Origin: Lysobacteraceae bacterium 2PB
Lineage (GTDB): Bacteria; Pseudomonadota; Gammaproteobacteria; Xanthomonadales; Xanthomonadaceae
Direction: 5' to 3'
Assembly: GCA_005502915.1 (NCBI GenBank)
Contig: SCMT01000002.1
Location: forward strand, 124,001 to 188,000
DNA length: 64,000 nucleotides
Below the pieces are notes generated by a model. It saw nothing but the letters and a program-made list of their open reading frames with translations, did not search any database and was not told where the DNA came from. Position numbers and translations under genes: made by a program. Positions 39,560 through 48,954 of this stretch are shown here, piece by piece; within the stretch, counting starts at the first letter, position 1; each line of letters begins with the position of its first letter.

Positions 39560-39673
39560 GGGGATTTTCGCGTGCGGGCTGGGTTGCGGCGGTCGGTCAT
39601 TGTAGCCGACAACATCCCCGGCTCCGGCCCTGCGCGCACTGCCTGCGCATCCGCCCGTGCCGCCGCCGCGTGT

Positions 39674-40348
39674 TCACACCCACCCCCGCGCGGCGAGCGA
39701 CACCGGGCTGCCGTCGCCGATGACGAAGTGGTCGAGCAGGCGGATGTCGACCAGGGCCAGGGATTGCTTGAGGCGGGCGGTGATGGCGCGATCGGCGGTG
39801 CTGGGCTCGCCGTTGCCGCTGGGGTGGTTGTGGCCCACGATCAGGGCGGCGGCGTTGTGGGCGAGGGCGCGGCGGACGACCTCGCGCGGGTGGACTTCGG
39901 CGCCGTCCACGGTGCCGCGGAACATCTCCTCGAAGGCGATGGCGCGGTGGCGGGTGTCGAGGAACAGCACGGCGAAGACCTCGTGCGGCAGGCCGCGCAG
40001 GCGCTGCGCGAAGTAGCGGCCGGCGCTGTCCGGGTCGCGCAGGGCGTCGCCGCGTTCCAGGGCGGTGGCGAGGTGGCGGTTGCCCAGCTCCAGCGCGCCG
40101 AGCAGGACGCAGGCGCGGGCCGGGCCGACCATCGGTAGCCGCAGCAGGCGCTGGGGCGGCAGTTCCAGCAGGGCGCGCAGCGAGCCCTGTGCGTTCAGCA
40201 GGCGGCGGGCGCAGGTGACCACGTCCGCGCCGCGCCGGCCGGAGCCGAGGAACAGCGCCAGCAGTTCGGCGTCGGACAGCACGGCGGGGCCGTGCTTGAG
40301 GAGTTTCTCGCGGGGGCGTTCGTCGTCGGGCCAGTCTCGGATCTGCAT
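39674..40348 (-). CDS. radC: RadC family JAB/MPN protein
   Basis: A 224-aa RadC protein: N-terminal helix-hairpin-helix (about 20-95, with GPARACVLLGALELG) and a C-terminal JAB domain with the metal motif GHNHPSGNGEPSTAD (His173, His175, Asp186). The radC name is historical; a role in DNA repair is not well established. It is divergent from coaBC, as in many gammaproteobacteria. Confidence 0.93.
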   Translation of the reverse strand: MQIRDWPDDERPREKLLKHGPAVLSDAELLALFLGSGRRGADVVTCARRLLNAQGSLRALLELPPQRLLRLPMVGPARACVLLGALELGNRHLATALERGDALRDPDSAGRYFAQRLRGLPHEVFAVLFLDTRHRAIAFEEMFRGTVDGAEVHPREVVRRALAHNAAALIVGHNHPSGNGEPSTADRAITARLKQSLALVDIRLLDHFVIGDGSPVSLAARGWV

Positions 40349-40473
40349 GGCGGCGGTGCGCTCGGGTGTGGGACGGGAGGCCCATTGCAGCGTGTCGCCG
40401 AGCGCCCGGCTGTCGGGGTTTGCGCCGTCATCGGGTAAGCTGTCCGCCGGTCCGTTTCGTAGGAAAACCCCGC

Positions 40474-41685
40474 ATGGCGCACTCCCTGGCCGGTCGACGC
40501 ATCCTGCTGTGCGTCTGCGGCGGCATCGCTGCCTACAAGTCGGTGGAGCTGGTCCGCCGCCTGCGCGAAGCCGGTGCCGAGGTGCAGGTGGCGATGACCG
40601 AGAACGCCCAGCGCTTCATCGGTGCGGCCAGCCTGCAGGCGGTGTCCGGCGTGCCGGTGCGCGGCTCGCTCTGGGACGAGGCCGCCGAGGCGGCGATGGG
40701 CCATATCGAGCTGGCGCGCTGGGCCGACGCGGTGCTGGTGGCGCCGGCCACCGCTGACGTGCTGGCGCGGCTGTCCCACGGCATGGCCGACGACCTGGTG
40801 ACCACCCTGTGCCTGGCCACGACCGCGCCGCTGTTCGTGGCGCCGGCGATGAACAACCGCATGTGGCTGCATCCGGCCACGCTGGCCAACCTGGCCACGC
40901 TGCGCGCCCGAGGCGTGTCGGTGATCGGCCCCGAGAGCGGCGCGCAGGCCTGCGGCGAGATCGGCCCGGGCCGGCTCAGCGAGCCGCCGGCGATCGTCGA
41001 GGTGCTGGCCGCGTCGCTGTCGTCCGGGCCGGACCTGGCCGGCTGCCGCATCCTGATCAGCGCCGGGCCGACCTACGAGGACCTGGACCCGGTGCGGTTC
41101 ATCGGCAACCGCAGCAGCGGCAAGATGGGCTTCGCCATCGCCGCATCGGCCGCGCGCCGGGGCGCGCAGGTGGTGCTGGTCGCCGGCCCGGTGAGCATGC
41201 CGACCCCGCCCGGGGTGCGCCGCATCAACGTGCGATCCGCTGCGGAAATGCACGACGCGGTGATCGGCTCGCTGCCGGCGGACGTCTACATCGGCGCTGC
41301 CGCCGTGGCCGACTACACCGCCCGCGAGATCCAGTCGCAGAAGATCAAGAAATCCGACCAGCCCGACGGCGGCGACACCCTGACGATCGAGCTGGTGCGC
41401 ACCCGCGACGTACTGGCCGAGGTCGCGACGCACGCCCAGCGTCCGCGCGTGGTCGTGGGCTTCGCCGCCGAGACCCACGATGTCGAGCACTACGCCCGCG
41501 ACAAGCTGGTGCGCAAGCAGCTCGACATGATCGCGGCGAACCTGGTGGGCTGCGCCGGCAGCGGCTTCGAAAGCGACGACAACGCCCTGACCGTGATCGA
41601 CGCCGAGCGCGTGCATCCGCTGGGGTCGGCGCCGAAGACGGTGCTGGCCGATGCCCTGCTGGACCTGATCCGCGCACGGCTCTGA
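40474..41685 (+). CDS. coaBC: Bifunctional phosphopantothenoylcysteine decarboxylase/synthetase
   Basis: A 403-aa CoA-pathway enzyme that ligates cysteine to 4'-phosphopantothenate and decarboxylates the product. The FMN-dependent CoaC half shows [33 protein letters not shown] and the active-site lid [12 protein letters not shown]. The CTP-dependent CoaB half starts with [20 protein letters not shown] (split here) and [12 protein letters not shown] precedes the ATG. coaBC-dut-algC order is as in Pseudomonas. Confidence 0.95.
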   Translation: MAHSLAGRRILLCVCGGIAAYKSVELVRRLREAGAEVQVAMTENAQRFIGAASLQAVSGVPVRGSLWDEAAEAAMGHIELARWADAVLVAPATADVLARLSHGMADDLVTTLCLATTAPLFVAPAMNNRMWLHPATLANLATLRARGVSVIGPESGAQACGEIGPGRLSEPPAIVEVLAASLSSGPDLAGCRILISAGPTYEDLDPVRFIGNRSSGKMGFAIAASAARRGAQVVLVAGPVSMPTPPGVRRINVRSAAEMHDAVIGSLPADVYIGAAAVADYTAREIQSQKIKKSDQPDGGDTLTIELVRTRDVLAEVATHAQRPRVVVGFAAETHDVEHYARDKLVRKQLDMIAANLVGCAGSGFESDDNALTVIDAERVHPLGSAPKTVLADALLDLIRARL

Positions 41686-41710
41686 GCCCGTGCCCCGTCT
41701 GGACGATTCG

Positions 41711-42169
41711 ATGCACCACACCCTGCAGGTCAAGCTCCTCGACCCCCGCTTCGGCGGCGAATGGCCGTTGCCGGCCTACGCGACCGAAGCCAGCGCCGGC
41801 CTGGACCTGCGCGCCGCGCTCGATGCGCCGCTGATCCTGGCTCCGGGCGACGCCGCGCTGGTGCCGTCGGGGCTGTCGATCCACATTGCCGACCCGGGGC
41901 TGTGCGCGGTGATCCTGCCGCGCTCGGGCCTGGGCCACAAGCACGGCATCGTGCTGGGCAACGGCACCGGCCTGATCGATGCCGACTACCAGGGGCCGCT
42001 GCTGATCAGTACCTGGAACCGGGGGCGCGAGGCCTACACCATCGCGCCGGGTGACCGGATTGCGCAGCTGGTCATCCTTCCGATCGTTCGCGCGACCTTC
42101 GAGGTCGTGGATACTTTCGCCGACAGCGCCCGGGGGGCGGGCGGCTTCGGCCACACGGGCGTTCGCTGA
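41711..42169 (+). CDS. dut: dUTP diphosphatase
   Basis: A 152-aa trimeric dUTPase keeping uracil out of DNA. All five motifs are present: [43 protein letters not shown] and the C-terminal P-loop-like [10 protein letters not shown]. The ATG at 41711 gives the standard length; a GTG 21 bases upstream is possible. It is 25 bases after coaBC. Confidence 0.95.
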   Translation: MHHTLQVKLLDPRFGGEWPLPAYATEASAGLDLRAALDAPLILAPGDAALVPSGLSIHIADPGLCAVILPRSGLGHKHGIVLGNGTGLIDADYQGPLLISTWNRGREAYTIAPGDRIAQLVILPIVRATFEVVDTFADSARGAGGFGHTGVR

Positions 42170-42240
42170 GCGACGCCGGGGCAGGCGCGCCGGTTCCCGC
42201 AGGGGCAGGCGCTGGACACTCCAGATTCGGGACCCAATCG

Positions 42241-44547
42241 ATGAAAGACCGCACACGCCAGCAGATCCTCCAGATTCGCCCGGCCCTGCTGCCGATCGCC
42301 GCGCTCTGCCTGGTGCTGGCCGTGGTGATGGGCTGGAGCGGCGTGGCGCAGTTCATGCACGACCAGCGTCGCGCAGCCCTGGAGCTCACCCGCGACAACG
42401 GCATGCAACTGGTGCACCAGGCCATGCTGCGCCAGCAGAAGCAGCTGTCCGAGGCGATGGAGCGACCCGCCGTGCAGGCGGCGCTGGCGACCGGCGACCT
42501 GGCCGGCGCCGCGAAGGGGATCCGTACCGGCTGGCCGAACGTGTCGATGGTGCAGGTGTACGGCACCGACCTCGAAGCGGCCTACGCCGAAGCCACGAAG
42601 ATCGGCTTCGGTCGGCTGGCGGTGCTGGAATCCGCCCAGGCCGAGAACCGCGTGCGCAGCTGGGTGGTCAGCAGCAAGGGCAAGCCGCACCTGGCGATCG
42701 CGGCGCCGATGAAGCAGGGCGACCGGGTGATCGGCGTGGCCTACGCGCAGCTGCCGCTGTCGGAGCTGACGGCCGGGCTGGACACCCTCGGCCTCGACGA
42801 CGACAGCTACCTCGGCCTGCGCCAGAACAGCGCGACCGTGTGGGAACGCGGCAACATGGAATACACCGGCGGCGCGGAGCGCATGGCGCGCGACGTGTCC
42901 GATTCCGGCCTGCGCGTGGTCGCGGCGACCTCGGCGCCGCCCGGGGCGCTGGCCGGTCTGGGCGGGATCCCGGCGATGGTGGCGGCGGTGCTGCTGGTGT
43001 TGCTGGCCTATGTCGCGTTCCGCCTGAGCCGCCTGCAGCCGGGCAGCGCCGGTCCGGTCGACGATGCGCCCACCCTCATGGAATCGGTGGCCAGCGAGGC
43101 CGCGGCGACCCCCGGCGCGGCGGTGCCGCCGCCGATCGACGTGCGCGAAGCGCCGAAGACGCCGCAGGTGCTGATCGAACGCAGCATCTTCCGCGCCTAC
43201 GACATCCGCGGCGTGGTCGGAAAGACCCTGGATGCCGGCGTCGCCGAGCTGATCGGCCACGCCATCGGCTCGCTGATGCGCGAGCAGGACCTCGGCGACA
43301 TCGTCGTCGGCCGCGATGGCCGCCTCTCGGGCCCGACGATGGTCGAAGGCCTGGTCGCGGGCCTGCGCAAGGCCGGCGTGAACGTCATCGACATCGGCAT
43401 GGTGCCCACGCCGGTGGTCTACTTCGGCGCGTTCCACCTGCGCACCGGCTGCTGCGTCTCGGTCACCGGCAGCCACAACCCGCCGGACTACAACGGCTTC
43501 AAGATCGTCGTCGGCGGCGAGACGCTGTCCGGCGACGCCATCACCGACCTGCATGCGCGCATCGCCGAGAACCGCCTGCACCAGCCGCATACGCAGGGCA
43601 CCTACAGCGAGCGCGACATCAGTGCCGACTACGTGCAGCGCATCGCCTCCGACGTGCAGCTGGGCCGCCGCCTGAAGGTCGTCGTGGATGCCGGCAACGG
43701 CGTCGCCGGCGAGATCGGCCCGCGCGTGCTGGAAGCCATCGGCGCCGATGTCGAGGAGCTGTACTGCGAGATCGACGGCACCTTCCCGAACCACCACCCG
43801 GATCCGAGCGAGCCGCACAATCTCAAGGATCTGATCAACATGGTGCAGCGCCTCGATGCCGACCTCGGCATCGCCTTCGACGGCGACGGCGATCGCCTGG
43901 GCGTGGTCACCCGCGACGGCGAGAACATCTTCGCCGACCGCCTGCTGATGCTGTTCGCCGCCGACGTGCTGGAGCGCAACCCGGGCGCGATGATCGTCTA
44001 CGACGTGAAGTGCACCGGCCGCCTCGCGCCGCACATCCTGCGCCACGGCGGCAGCCCGCTGATGTGGAAGACCGGGCATTCGCTGATCAAGGCGAAGATG
44101 CGCGAGACCGGCGCCGAACTGGCCGGCGAGATGAGCGGCCACTTCTTCTTCGCCGAACGCTGGTACGGCTTCGACGACGGCATCTACTCGGCGGCGCGCC
44201 TGCTGGAGATCCTCGCCGCCTCGCCGGAATTCCCGGACGAGGTGCTGCATGCCCTGCCCAAGGGCGTCTCCACGCCGGAGCTGAAGATCGAGATGGGCGA
44301 CATCGACCCGCACGCGTTCGTCGAACGCTTCCGCGAGCAGGCCCAGTTCGAAGGCGGTCGCCCGTCGACCATCGACGGCCTGCGCGTGGACTGGCCGGAT
44401 GGCTGGGGCCTGGTGCGCGCCTCGAACACCACCCCGATCCTGGTGCTGCGTTTCGAAGCCGATGACCACGAGGCGCTGCAGCGCATCCAGGGTGCGTTCC
44501 GCACGCGCCTGCTCCAGCTCAAGCCGGACCTGGTGCTGCCGTTCTGA
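42241..44547 (+). CDS. algC: Membrane-anchored phosphomannomutase/phosphoglucomutase (long AlgC/XanA type)
   Basis: A 768-aa fusion. Residues 1-310 hold a membrane helix (15-35), an extracytoplasmic sensor-like region (about 36-235), a second helix (240-260) and a linker. Residues 311-768 are a full alpha-D-phosphohexomutase: RAYDIRGVVGK, catalytic phosphoserine Ser411 in TGSHNP, metal loop DGDGDR (547-552) and the phosphate-binding RASNTTP. It supplies mannose-1-P and glucose-1-P for LPS, exopolysaccharide and nucleotide sugars. The long form is known in Pseudomonas and Xanthomonadaceae; the role of the sensor part is unclear. Confidence 0.93.
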   Translation: MKDRTRQQILQIRPALLPIAALCLVLAVVMGWSGVAQFMHDQRRAALELTRDNGMQLVHQAMLRQQKQLSEAMERPAVQAALATGDLAGAAKGIRTGWPNVSMVQVYGTDLEAAYAEATKIGFGRLAVLESAQAENRVRSWVVSSKGKPHLAIAAPMKQGDRVIGVAYAQLPLSELTAGLDTLGLDDDSYLGLRQNSATVWERGNMEYTGGAERMARDVSDSGLRVVAATSAPPGALAGLGGIPAMVAAVLLVLLAYVAFRLSRLQPGSAGPVDDAPTLMESVASEAAATPGAAVPPPIDVREAPKTPQVLIERSIFRAYDIRGVVGKTLDAGVAELIGHAIGSLMREQDLGDIVVGRDGRLSGPTMVEGLVAGLRKAGVNVIDIGMVPTPVVYFGAFHLRTGCCVSVTGSHNPPDYNGFKIVVGGETLSGDAITDLHARIAENRLHQPHTQGTYSERDISADYVQRIASDVQLGRRLKVVVDAGNGVAGEIGPRVLEAIGADVEELYCEIDGTFPNHHPDPSEPHNLKDLINMVQRLDADLGIAFDGDGDRLGVVTRDGENIFADRLLMLFAADVLERNPGAMIVYDVKCTGRLAPHILRHGGSPLMWKTGHSLIKAKMRETGAELAGEMSGHFFFAERWYGFDDGIYSAARLLEILAASPEFPDEVLHALPKGVSTPELKIEMGDIDPHAFVERFREQAQFEGGRPSTIDGLRVDWPDGWGLVRASNTTPILVLRFEADDHEALQRIQGAFRTRLLQLKPDLVLPF

Positions 44548-44561
44548 AAAAACGGGGTCGG

Positions 44562-44616
44562 AAAAAACGGGGTCAGGTCAACTTCGACGTCCACCCGAAG
44601 TGAACCTGACCCCGTT
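44562..44616. terminator. Bidirectional terminator made of an interspersed inverted repeat
   Basis: Arms 44566-44586 and 44596-44616 (21 bases, two mismatches) with a 9-base loop are preceded by six A residues and followed by T-rich sequence, so each strand gets a terminator. The arm AACGGGGTCAGGT is a sequence recurring in Xanthomonadaceae. An extra copy of AAAAAACGGGGTC lies just upstream (44547-44559). Confidence 0.75.
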
Positions 44617-44630
44617 GTTCGTTTTCGGGC

Positions 44631-45323
44631 TCAGCCGCCGCTGGCGAGCGTGGGCGCCGTCGGTGCGGTCGCGGTTGCGGTGCCCTTCAGTTCGCGATAG
44701 CGGCGCAGGGCCTGCTCGTATTCGGCCTGCAGGGTGCCGCGCTCGGTACGCAGGCGTTGCTGCGTGGCCACCAGCAGGCCCAGTTCGCGGTGCTGGGTCA
44801 GGATGCGGTTGCGCAGCTGCTTGCCGACCGGCTTGCCCGCCAGTTCCAGGTCGTTGGCCTGGCGGAGCAGGGTGATGAGGCTCTTGTGCAGGTTGGTGTG
44901 CGCCATCGAGGACGACTTCAGCCCCTCGTCGACGAGCGCGAAACGCTCCTGGAAGGCGCGCTGCAGGTCCTTCTCCGTGGTGTAGGACACCACCATCGCC
45001 ATTTCCCGGCGCAGGCGGTCCGCCTCGCTTTCCTGCGCCTTGGCCTGCAGTGCGGCGGCGGCGCGCTCCTCGGCGGTCATCTCGCGCGCGACGCGGCTGA
45101 TCGCCGAGCCCGTGCTCGCGCTCAGCTCGGTGCGCTGGTGGCCGACGGCGGAAGCCGGCAGGGTGTCGCTGCAGACGCGGCGCCCGCCTTCGTCCCAGCA
45201 GTAGAGTTTCTTGGACTTGTCCTTCTGCTGCGCGGATGCCGTGGTCGACAGCAGGGCGGTCGACAGCGCGGCAGCGAGCAGGACCGTGGCCCCGGGAAGC
45301 AGTGAATTGCGCAGGATGTTCAT
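44631..45323 (-). CDS. Secreted DUF4124-like coiled-coil protein
   Basis: A 230-aa exported protein. A signal peptide (about 1-32, ending STTASA) is followed by a DUF4124-like segment (KKLYCWDEGGRRVCSDTLPA) with two cysteines, then a long helical coiled-coil region (about 75-215) and an Ala/Thr-rich tail. DUF4124 proteins are periplasmic and of unknown function. It converges with algC and lies 25 bases downstream of pyrE on the same strand. Confidence 0.8.
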   Translation of the reverse strand: MNILRNSLLPGATVLLAAALSTALLSTTASAQQKDKSKKLYCWDEGGRRVCSDTLPASAVGHQRTELSASTGSAISRVAREMTAEERAAAALQAKAQESEADRLRREMAMVVSYTTEKDLQRAFQERFALVDEGLKSSSMAHTNLHKSLITLLRQANDLELAGKPVGKQLRNRILTQHRELGLLVATQQRLRTERGTLQAEYEQALRRYRELKGTATATAPTAPTLASGG

Positions 45324-45348
45324 CTCGCCATCCCCCTGGATGGGCGGA

Positions 45349-46050
45349 TCAGGTCGTGGAGGTTGCCGCGCAACCGTAGCGGGCCCGGTAGGCCAGCAGG
45401 CGGTCGCGCTGGTCGAGAAGGTCGGCGCTTTCGCCGGCGAATGCAAGCAGGTCGTCCAGTCCTGCGACCGGGATCACGGGAATCCCGGCCTCGGCGGTGA
45501 CCGCCTGGGCGGCGGACATCGGCGGGCCGTCGCCGGGGGCGACCTCCTGACGATCGAGCGCGATCACGATCCCCGCCGGCACGCCGCCGGCCTCGCGGAT
45601 CAGGCCCAGTGCCTCGCGGATCGCGGTGCCGGCGGTGATCACGTCGTCGACGATCAGCACTCGCTTGCCGGCCAGCGGCGCGCCGATCAGGGTGCCGCCC
45701 TCGCCATGGGCCTTGGCTTCCTTGCGGTTGAACGCCACCGGCAGGTCGCGCCCGCGCCCGGCGTACTCGCAGGCCAGCGCGGTCGCCAGCGGGATGCCCT
45801 TGTAGGCCGGGCCGAACAGCAGGTCGAAGTCCAGGCCGGCCGCGTCCACTGCATCGGCGTAGCAGCGCGCCAGGCCGGCGATCGCCGCGCCGGTGTCGAA
45901 GCGTCCCGCGTTGAAGAAATACGGGCTGACCCGCCCGGATTTCAGGGTGAACTCGCCGAAACGCAGGGCATCGACGCGGAGGGCCAGTTGCAGGAAGCGG
46001 GTGCGGTGGTCGGTCACGGTGGCGCGGGCATCGTCAATGGAAAGCGGCAT
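45349..46050 (-). CDS. pyrE: Orotate phosphoribosyltransferase
   Basis: A 233-aa pyrimidine-pathway enzyme converting orotate and PRPP to OMP. It has LKSGRVSPYFFNAGRF, FGPAYKGIPLATALA, FNRKEAKAHGEGG and the PRPP motif VLIVDDVITAGTA. The start at 46050 fits the family. It is divergent from xthA with a 144-base gap, an arrangement typical of Xanthomonadaceae. Confidence 0.95.
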   Translation of the reverse strand: MPLSIDDARATVTDHRTRFLQLALRVDALRFGEFTLKSGRVSPYFFNAGRFDTGAAIAGLARCYADAVDAAGLDFDLLFGPAYKGIPLATALACEYAGRGRDLPVAFNRKEAKAHGEGGTLIGAPLAGKRVLIVDDVITAGTAIREALGLIREAGGVPAGIVIALDRQEVAPGDGPPMSAAQAVTAEAGIPVIPVAGLDDLLAFAGESADLLDQRDRLLAYRARYGCAATSTT

Positions 46051-46194
46051 CGTAAAGGCGAACGCCCGCGAAGTCGCGGGCAGGCTGCCCGATGGCGTGC
46101 CTTGCTCCGGCCGATCCGCTAGTCTCACTCCGGGCCCGATGCGCGCGCGCATGCCGCCGGCCCCTTCCTCCGCCAGACGACCGTCCCCCGCCTC

Positions 46195-46995
46195 GTGAAC
46201 ATCATCAGCTTCAACGCCAACGGCCTGCGCTCCGCGGCCACCAAGGGTTTCTTCGACTGGTTCCGCGCGCAGGACGCCGACGTGCTCTGCGTGCAGGAAA
46301 CCAAGGCGCAGGAGCACCAGCTCGCCGCGCCGGAACTGCAGGCCGAGGGCTACCGCGCCTGGTTCAAGGACGCGATCACGAAGAAGGGCTACAGCGGCGT
46401 GGGCATCTACAGCCGCCGCGAACCGGACGAGGTCCGCACCGCGCTGGGCTGGGCGCCGTTCGACGACGAAGGCCGCTACATCGAGGCGCGCTTCGGCAAC
46501 CTCAGCGTCGTTTCGTTCTACATCCCGTCGGGCTCGTCCGGCGACGTGCGCCAGGCCTTCAAGTTCGAAGTGATGCAGTGGCTCAGGCCCATCCTCGACG
46601 AATGGCTGCGCAGCGGCCGCGACTACGTGCTGTGCGGCGACTGGAACATCGTCCGCGCGCGCAACGACATCAGGAACTGGACCTCGAACCAGAAGAACTC
46701 CGGCTGCCTGCCCGAGGAGCGCGCCTGGCTCAACGCGCAGATCGCCGACGCCTGCGGCGACGGCACGCCCGCGCCGGAACAGGGCTGGATCGACGCCTAC
46801 CGCGTGCTGCATCCCGAAGGCACCGACTACACCTGGTGGTCGCAGCGCGGCGCCGCGCGCGCCAAGGACGTGGGCTGGCGCATCGACTACCAGTTCATCA
46901 CCCCGGGGCTGCGCGACAAGGTGAAGGCCTGCGCGGTCCACAAGGAACCGCGCTTCTCCGACCATGCGCCCTTCGTGGTGGAGTACGCCGAATGA
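46195..46995 (+). CDS. xthA: Exodeoxyribonuclease III (AP endonuclease)
   Basis: A 266-aa DNA repair enzyme of the Xth/APE family with a GTG start. Motifs: FNANGLRSA, catalytic Glu35 in CVQETK, CGDWNI, WTSNQKNSGCLPEERAW and the C-terminal SDHAPFVVEY with the active-site His. It removes 3' blocks and cleaves abasic sites. Its stop overlaps the ampG start as ATGA. Confidence 0.94.
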   Translation: MNIISFNANGLRSAATKGFFDWFRAQDADVLCVQETKAQEHQLAAPELQAEGYRAWFKDAITKKGYSGVGIYSRREPDEVRTALGWAPFDDEGRYIEARFGNLSVVSFYIPSGSSGDVRQAFKFEVMQWLRPILDEWLRSGRDYVLCGDWNIVRARNDIRNWTSNQKNSGCLPEERAWLNAQIADACGDGTPAPEQGWIDAYRVLHPEGTDYTWWSQRGAARAKDVGWRIDYQFITPGLRDKVKACAVHKEPRFSDHAPFVVEYAE

Positions 46996-48602
46996 GCGGC
47001 ACCGCGGCGACGACCGACGCGACCACGGGCGCGGAGAAGCCCAGGCCGAAGCGCCCCGGCTGGCGCGACGTGCTGCGCGGCCTGCGCCAGCGCAAGGTGC
47101 TGGCGATGCTGCTGCTGGGCCTGTCCGCCGGCCTGCCGTTCATGCTCGTCGGCAACACGATGGGTCTGTGGCTGCGCGAAGGCGGCATCGAACTGACCGC
47201 GATCGGCTTCCTGTCGTGGGTCGGGATCATGTATTCGATGAAGTTCCTGTGGGCGCCGATCATCGACAAGGTCCACGTGCCGGTGCTGGGGCGCCTGCTG
47301 GGGCATCGCCGGGGCTGGATGCTGCTCGCGCAGCTGGTGGTCGCGGCCGGCCTGGTCGGCATGGCGCTGATCACGCCGCAGGGCGGGCTGATCGCGTTCG
47401 CGTCGCTGGCCCTGGTCGCCGCCTTCGCCTCGGCCACGCAGGACATCGTCATCGATGCGTGGCGCATCGAGAGCGCCGACGATGGCGAGGAGCTGTCGCT
47501 GCTCAGCGCGGCCTACCAGCTCGGCTACCGCTTCGCGCTGCTGCTGACCGACGCGTGGATCCTGGTGATCGCGGCGAAGATCGGCTGGGTCGCGTCCTAC
47601 GAGCTCATCGCCGGCCTGATGGGCCTGGGCATGATCGCGGTGTTCTTCGCCCGCGAATCGCGCAAGCCGCAGGTCGGTCCGGTGGTCGAACTGCCCGATC
47701 CGCGCGCCGGCACGCTGGGCGTCTCCGACGGCATGGTGGTGCGCTGGCTGGTGGCGCTTCCATTCGGCATTTTCGCGATCGTCCAATTCGCGTTGCTGTT
47801 CGGAGGCAACTTCAACGGCCTATCCCTGGCGTTGTTCCTCGCATCCGCGCTGGTCGTCCGACTCCTCGTAAAACGTCCGACCGGGCCGATTCCGGAAGCG
47901 ACATGGTCGAGGCCGTTGGTCCTGCCCATGCTTCGGTTGTTCGACGCTGTCGTGGGCCCGTTTCTCGCCTTCATGAAGGAGCATGGCAAGCACGCGCTGC
48001 TGATCCTGCTCGCCATCAGCCTCTACCGCCTGCCCGATTTCGTGATGGGGCCGATGGCCAACCCGTTCTACAACGACATCGGCATCGCCAAGGAAACCGT
48101 CGGCGCGGTGCGCGGCTCGGTCGGCTGGATCGCGACCACCGTCGGCATCGTCATCGCCGGGCTCAGTGCCCTGCGCCTCGGGTTCGTCACCACGCTGATG
48201 ATCGGCGCGGTGGTCGGTCCGGCCTCGAACCTCGCCTTCGCCTGGCTGGCCTGGCACGGTGCGGACACGCAGGCGTTCTCGATCGCGATGGCGATCGACA
48301 ACTTCTCGCAGGGCTTCGCCGGCGTGGCCCTGGTCGGCTACATGTCCAGCCTGACCTCGCTGGGCTACACCGCGACCCAGTACGCGCTGCTCAGCTCGTT
48401 CTACGCGATGCCCGGGAAATTCCTGAAGGGGCTTTCCGGTGCGGCCGTGGACGGACTGGCGAAGACGCATGCGCTGGTCGACGCCTATGCGCTGTTCTTC
48501 GTCGGCACCGCGCTGATCGGCATCCCGGCCCTGCTGCTGTGCCTGTGGCTGGTGCGGCACGCGCGCAGGACGGCCGAAGCCGCGCTGCCGGCGACGGGAT
48601 GA
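46992..48602 (+). CDS. ampG: AmpG family muropeptide MFS transporter
   Basis: A 536-aa permease that imports GlcNAc-anhydroMurNAc peptides for peptidoglycan recycling and AmpR signalling. It has about 13-14 helices, with family blocks LGLSAGLPFMLVGNTMGLWL, GIMYSMKFLWAPIIDK, ASATQDIVIDAWRIE and FMSSLTSLGYTATQYAL-like YMSSLTSLGYTATQYAL. It is translationally coupled to xthA. A stretch of about 200 bases (47757-47965) uses AT-richer codons (CTA, GTA, AAA, CGT, TTG) unlike the rest of the gene. anmK nearby serves the same recycling route. Confidence 0.92.
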   Translation: MSGTAATTDATTGAEKPRPKRPGWRDVLRGLRQRKVLAMLLLGLSAGLPFMLVGNTMGLWLREGGIELTAIGFLSWVGIMYSMKFLWAPIIDKVHVPVLGRLLGHRRGWMLLAQLVVAAGLVGMALITPQGGLIAFASLALVAAFASATQDIVIDAWRIESADDGEELSLLSAAYQLGYRFALLLTDAWILVIAAKIGWVASYELIAGLMGLGMIAVFFARESRKPQVGPVVELPDPRAGTLGVSDGMVVRWLVALPFGIFAIVQFALLFGGNFNGLSLALFLASALVVRLLVKRPTGPIPEATWSRPLVLPMLRLFDAVVGPFLAFMKEHGKHALLILLAISLYRLPDFVMGPMANPFYNDIGIAKETVGAVRGSVGWIATTVGIVIAGLSALRLGFVTTLMIGAVVGPASNLAFAWLAWHGADTQAFSIAMAIDNFSQGFAGVALVGYMSSLTSLGYTATQYALLSSFYAMPGKFLKGLSGAAVDGLAKTHALVDAYALFFVGTALIGIPALLLCLWLVRHARRTAEAALPATG

Positions 48603-48606
48603 GCGC

Positions 48607-48954
48607 ATGACCGACCTCGTGCTCCGCGACATCGATCCGAACATGGCCGCGCGCATCCGCAAGGTCGCGGAAATGAACGGCTGGACGATGCACGAGACGA
48701 TCCTGCACCTGATCGAGCGCGGGCTGTACGCCAGCGAGGGCGGCGCGCTGCGCTTCGATTCGAAGGAGTCGGACGTGATGCAGTCGGTGATCGCGTCGCT
48801 GGAAACCCTGCCGAACGACCCGGGCTTCTCGCTGATCGGGCGTCTCGGCAGCGCCGCGCCGGCCGAGCCGGAGCCCGCGGCCGAATTCGACCCGGACGAG
48901 CTGGAGCGCGCGCTCCGCGACGTGCCCATCGGATCGAAGCTCGGCGGCGTGTAG
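48607..48954 (+). CDS. RHH-like small protein downstream of ampG
   Basis: A 115-aa protein. Residues 3-40 (LVLRDIDPNMAARIRKVAEMNGWTMHETILHLIERGL) read as a strand followed by two helices, like FitA/Arc-type ribbon-helix-helix DNA-binding domains. The rest is an acidic tail (EPAAEFDPDELERALRDVP). No toxin partner is adjacent. It starts four bases after ampG, so it is co-transcribed. Its TAG stop lies inside a REP-like repeat, so the repeat may define the end of the protein. Function unknown. Confidence 0.7.
   Translation: MTDLVLRDIDPNMAARIRKVAEMNGWTMHETILHLIERGLYASEGGALRFDSKESDVMQSVIASLETLPNDPGFSLIGRLGSAAPAEPEPAAEFDPDELERALRDVPIGSKLGGV

Noticed and set aside
39674-40348. RadC as a mobile-element or antirestriction marker
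   Set aside because: It is the chromosomal form divergent from coaBC, a conserved core neighbourhood.
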